Notes under the pieces: generated by a model
What the model was told of the DNA's origin: nothing
Seen by the model: only the letters and a program-made list of their open reading frames with translations
The model's database searches: none
Translations under genes and position numbers: made by a program
Shown: piece after piece, positions 61,357-64,000 of the stretch
Position numbering within the stretch: position 1 is the first letter of the stretch
How the letters are laid out: every line of letters starts with the position of its first letter
DNA from: JAIBJN01 sp963748205
GTDB taxonomy: Bacteria > Actinomycetota > Thermoleophilia > Gaiellales > Gaiellaceae
Direction: 5' to 3'
DNA: 64,000 bases
Assembly (NCBI GenBank): GCA_963748205.1
Contig: CAVVIB010000018.1
Span: 66,679-130,678 of the forward strand

Positions 61357-64000
61357 ATGCCTTTCAGGCCGTTTGGCGTTTGCCTGGCGCTGGGCGCGAC
61401 GCTGCTCGCGCTCACGCTCGTGCCGGGCGCCATGTCCGCATCCGATTCCGGCCACGTCGCCGGATGCGGTGACCGTCGCTCTCGAGTACGTGAGCGAGAA
61501 CGCGGACGAGCTCGGCGTCGGAGCAGCCGACGTCGGTGATCTCTTCGTGTCCAGCGTCGTGCCCAGCCGGGCGAGCGGCGCGACGCACGTCAACCTGAAC
61601 CAGCGCTTCCGGGGCCTCGAGGTCTTCGGCGGCAACGCGACGATCAGCGTCGCGCGTGACGGGAGCGTGTTCTTCGCCTCCGGCGCGCTCGTCGCCGATC
61701 TGGCCGACGCCTCCGGCGACGCCGAGCTGAGCGCCACCGAGGCGGTCGAGGCCGCCGCGGACGAGCTCGACCTCGCCGAGCCGTCCGGGCTCCGCGTCCT
61801 GAGCCGAAGCGGTGACGAGGCCGTCATCTCGCGGGGCGGCATCTCCGACGAGGCGATCCCGGCCAAGCTCGGCTGGCAGTCGACCGAGAACGGCCTGCGG
61901 CTCGCCTGGCAGGTGACGATCGACGACTCGGAGGCGGTCGACCTCTGGAACGCGGCCGTGGATGCCGAGACCGGCGAGCTCCTGAACGCCGACAACTGGA
62001 CCGCGCACGGCTCGCCGAACCCCGTCATCGACGGGTCGAGCTATCGCGTGTTCGCCTTCCCGAAGGGCGACCCGAACGACGGGCCGCGGACGATCGACGC
62101 CAACCCGGCGGACGCGTTCGCCTCGCCGTTCGGCTGGCACGACACGAACGGCGTCCTCGGGCCGGAGTTCACACGGACGCAGGGCAACAACGTCCACGCC
62201 TACTCGGACCGCGACGCGAACAACCTGCCGGATCCGTTGAGCGACGCAGACGGCGGGCCGACCCTGACGTTCGACTTCCCGGCCGACATCGTGAACGACC
62301 AGCCCCAGAACTACGTGGACGCGGCCGTCACGAACCTCTTCTACTGGTGCAACAACGTTCACGACCTCACGTACCAGTACGGCTTCGACGAGGCGTCGGG
62401 CAACTTCCAGGTCAACAACTACGGCCGCGGCGGAGTGGGCGGCGACGACGTTCGCTGCGAGGCCCAGGACGGGTCCGGCACGAACAACGCCAACTTCTCC
62501 ACGCCCGCGAACGACGGCGGGCGCCCGCGCATGCAGATGTTCCTGTGGCCGGGGCTCCAGTTCGGGCTGCCGAACGCGCTCACGGTCGACGCTCCGTCCG
62601 GGGCGGCCGGCACCTACCCGGCCAACTTCGCGCGGTTCACGCCGCACGCGGCCGGCGCCGGCATCTCGGGCGGCATCGTCCTGGTGGACGACGGCGTCGC
62701 CCCGGTGAACGACGGGTGCCAGGCGTACGCGGTGCCCGCGGGCTCGATCGCGCTCGTCGACAACACGAGCACGTGCAACGACTACACGCAGACGGCGAAT
62801 GCTCAGGCCGCCGGGGCGGCCGCCATCGTGCTCGCCCACAACACGACCGCCGAGCCGCCGATCCTCTCGGGCTCGATGGAACCGCCGCTCACGATCCCCG
62901 CGATCATCGTGCCGCAGGCGGCCGGGGTCGCCATCAAGGCCGGGCTGCCGGCCACGGGCCGCGTGCACCGCAACACCGCGCGTCCGGCCATGCGCGACGC
63001 CGACTTCCGCTCGGAGACGATCTTCCACGAGTACGGGCACGGCGTCTCGCTCCGCCTGACCGGCGGGCCGAACATCAACTGCCTGAACGGTGACGAGCAG
63101 GCCGGCGAGGGCTGGAGCGACTTCCTCGCGATCACGTTCCTCATGAACCCGGCGATCGACGACCCGGAGGGCCCGCGCGGCTACGGCCAGTGGGCGCTCT
63201 ACGCCGACACCCGGGTCGGGCCCGGCTTCCGGCCGCGGCCGTACTCCCGGAACATGGAGCACCAGCCATTCACGTACGACAGCATCAAGACCAACGCGTG
63301 GCTCGACGGCACCTCGCTCGTGCTCCCGCACGGCCTCGGCCACGGCTGGGCCGCGACGCTCTGGGACATGGCGTGGGATCTCGTCGACCGGTACGGGTTC
63401 AACCCGAACGCGTACGCCGCCTGGAACACGGGCGGCAACAACCGCGCGCTCCAGTACGTGATCGACGGGCTCAAGACGCAGGGGTGCAGTCCCGGCCTTC
63501 TCGTCGCGCGCTCGGCGATCATCGCCTCGCAGGAGACCCTGACGGGCGGCACGGACACCTGCACGCTCTGGGCGTCGTTCGCCCGCCGCGGCATGGGCTT
63601 CAGCGCCGTCCAGGGGACGACGAGCCGCAACGACAACCCGAGGCGTTCGACACGGATCCGACCTGCCGGCGCGGCTTCCAGAGCCCCGTGACGTCGCCGT
63701 ACGGGTCGCTGAACGAGGTGGACGCGGGCGACGCGGTGCCGCTCAGGTTCACCGCGGACGGCTACCGGCAGCTGGACGTGCTGGCGAGCAACTCGCCGTT
63801 CTCGCGCAAGGTGGATTGCGCGACGCTACGGGTGCTGAGCCAGAACCCGGCGTTCGTGACGCCGAGGGAGCTGCCGATCGCGACGCAGCAGCCGGGCGGG
63901 TCGAAGCTGACCGTGAACCCGCAGGGCGTCTTCCACTACAACTGGAAGACGCTCGAAGAGTGGGCGGGGACGTGCCGGGAGCTTGTGCTCACGCGCACCG
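61357..64000 (+). CDS. Second secreted M36 metalloprotease with PA domain (partial; two frameshifts)
   Basis: Tandem paralogue of the preceding gene, cut by the window end. Signal peptide FGVCLALGATLLALTLVPGAMS, propeptide LNQRFRGLEVFGGNATI, catalytic domain with PA insert, HEYGHGVSLRLTGG and GEGWSDFLAITF. Removing one G near 61460 joins MSASDS to ATSPDAVTVALEYV, and a missing C near 63642 restores EAFDTDPTCRRGF and the rest to 64000. ATG at 61357 with GGGGGGAAG upstream. Order and identity suggest a local duplication. Confidence 0.88.

Overview
The window is about 64 kb of very GC-rich bacterial DNA (mostly G/C third codon positions, many GTG starts) centred on a chromosomal replication origin. 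The order rpmH-rnpA-yidD-yidC/jag-rsmG-parA-parB on the left and dnaA-dnaN-recF-dciA-gyrB-gyrA on the right is the classical bacterial oriC neighbourhood. A class E sortase, an MprAB/PepD-like stress cassette, lipoprotein and secreted enzymes, LigD and the base composition point to a Gram-positive, actinobacterium-like organism, possibly a deep lineage such as Thermoleophilia; the lineage is an inference and no rRNA gene is present to test it.

Layout, left to right. 1-3.6 kb (minus): tightly overlapping operon moaC-mogA-UbiA-family prenyltransferase-ccmA-ccmB-ccmC (molybdenum cofactor, quinone side chain, haem export). 3.6-3.8 kb: copy 1 of a 165-bp structured repeat. 3.8-7.1 kb: otsA, a TreT-like trehalose synthase and an RsbW-like kinase. 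7.1-11.4 kb: solitary DNA methyltransferase, HtrA protease, histidine kinase and response regulator, with three parS-like palindromes inside the kinase and regulator genes. 11.4-19.9 kb: M28-like membrane protein, sortase, moeA, membrane glycosyltransferase, class A PBP, MscS channel, DUF2203. 19.9-24.1 kb: substrate-binding lipoprotein, HAD protein, MetB-like enzyme, CPBP protease, chorismate mutase, bifunctional nuclease. 24.2-38.4 kb: tRNA-Ile and the oriC block. 38.4-44.8 kb: MerR-like regulator, galT family, slipin/NfeD pair, PGRP amidase, birA. 44.8-53.4 kb: ECF sigma factor, fabZ-fabH-fabD-fabG-fabF, HAD, arginase-like protein, repeat copy 2, accD-accA. 53.4-64 kb: structured intergenic region, ligD, GNAT, HD-GYP protein and two tandem secreted M36 metalloproteases, the last cut by the window edge.

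The genes are packed, with many NTGA stop/start overlaps, so most belong to co-transcribed, translationally coupled runs. Three of these overlaps (mogA, recF, galT) have CTG where the start codon must be.

The assembly carries scattered single-base indels, mostly +1, inside otherwise intact and often essential genes (ccmB, ubiA-like, mogA, parA, rsmG, yidC, dnaN, fabF, HAD, last M36). I read these as unpolished sequencing errors rather than pseudogenes and annotate the genes across the breaks.

Most noteworthy: two copies of a repeat with terminal inverted repeats and compensatory base changes, each lying exactly between a TAA stop and the next gene's start; a duplicated gyrB 3' end flanking a perfect hairpin; recurrent CTG initiation; parS-like sites; an 18-codon coupling ORF between fabD and fabG; and an M28-family protein that has lost catalytic residues.
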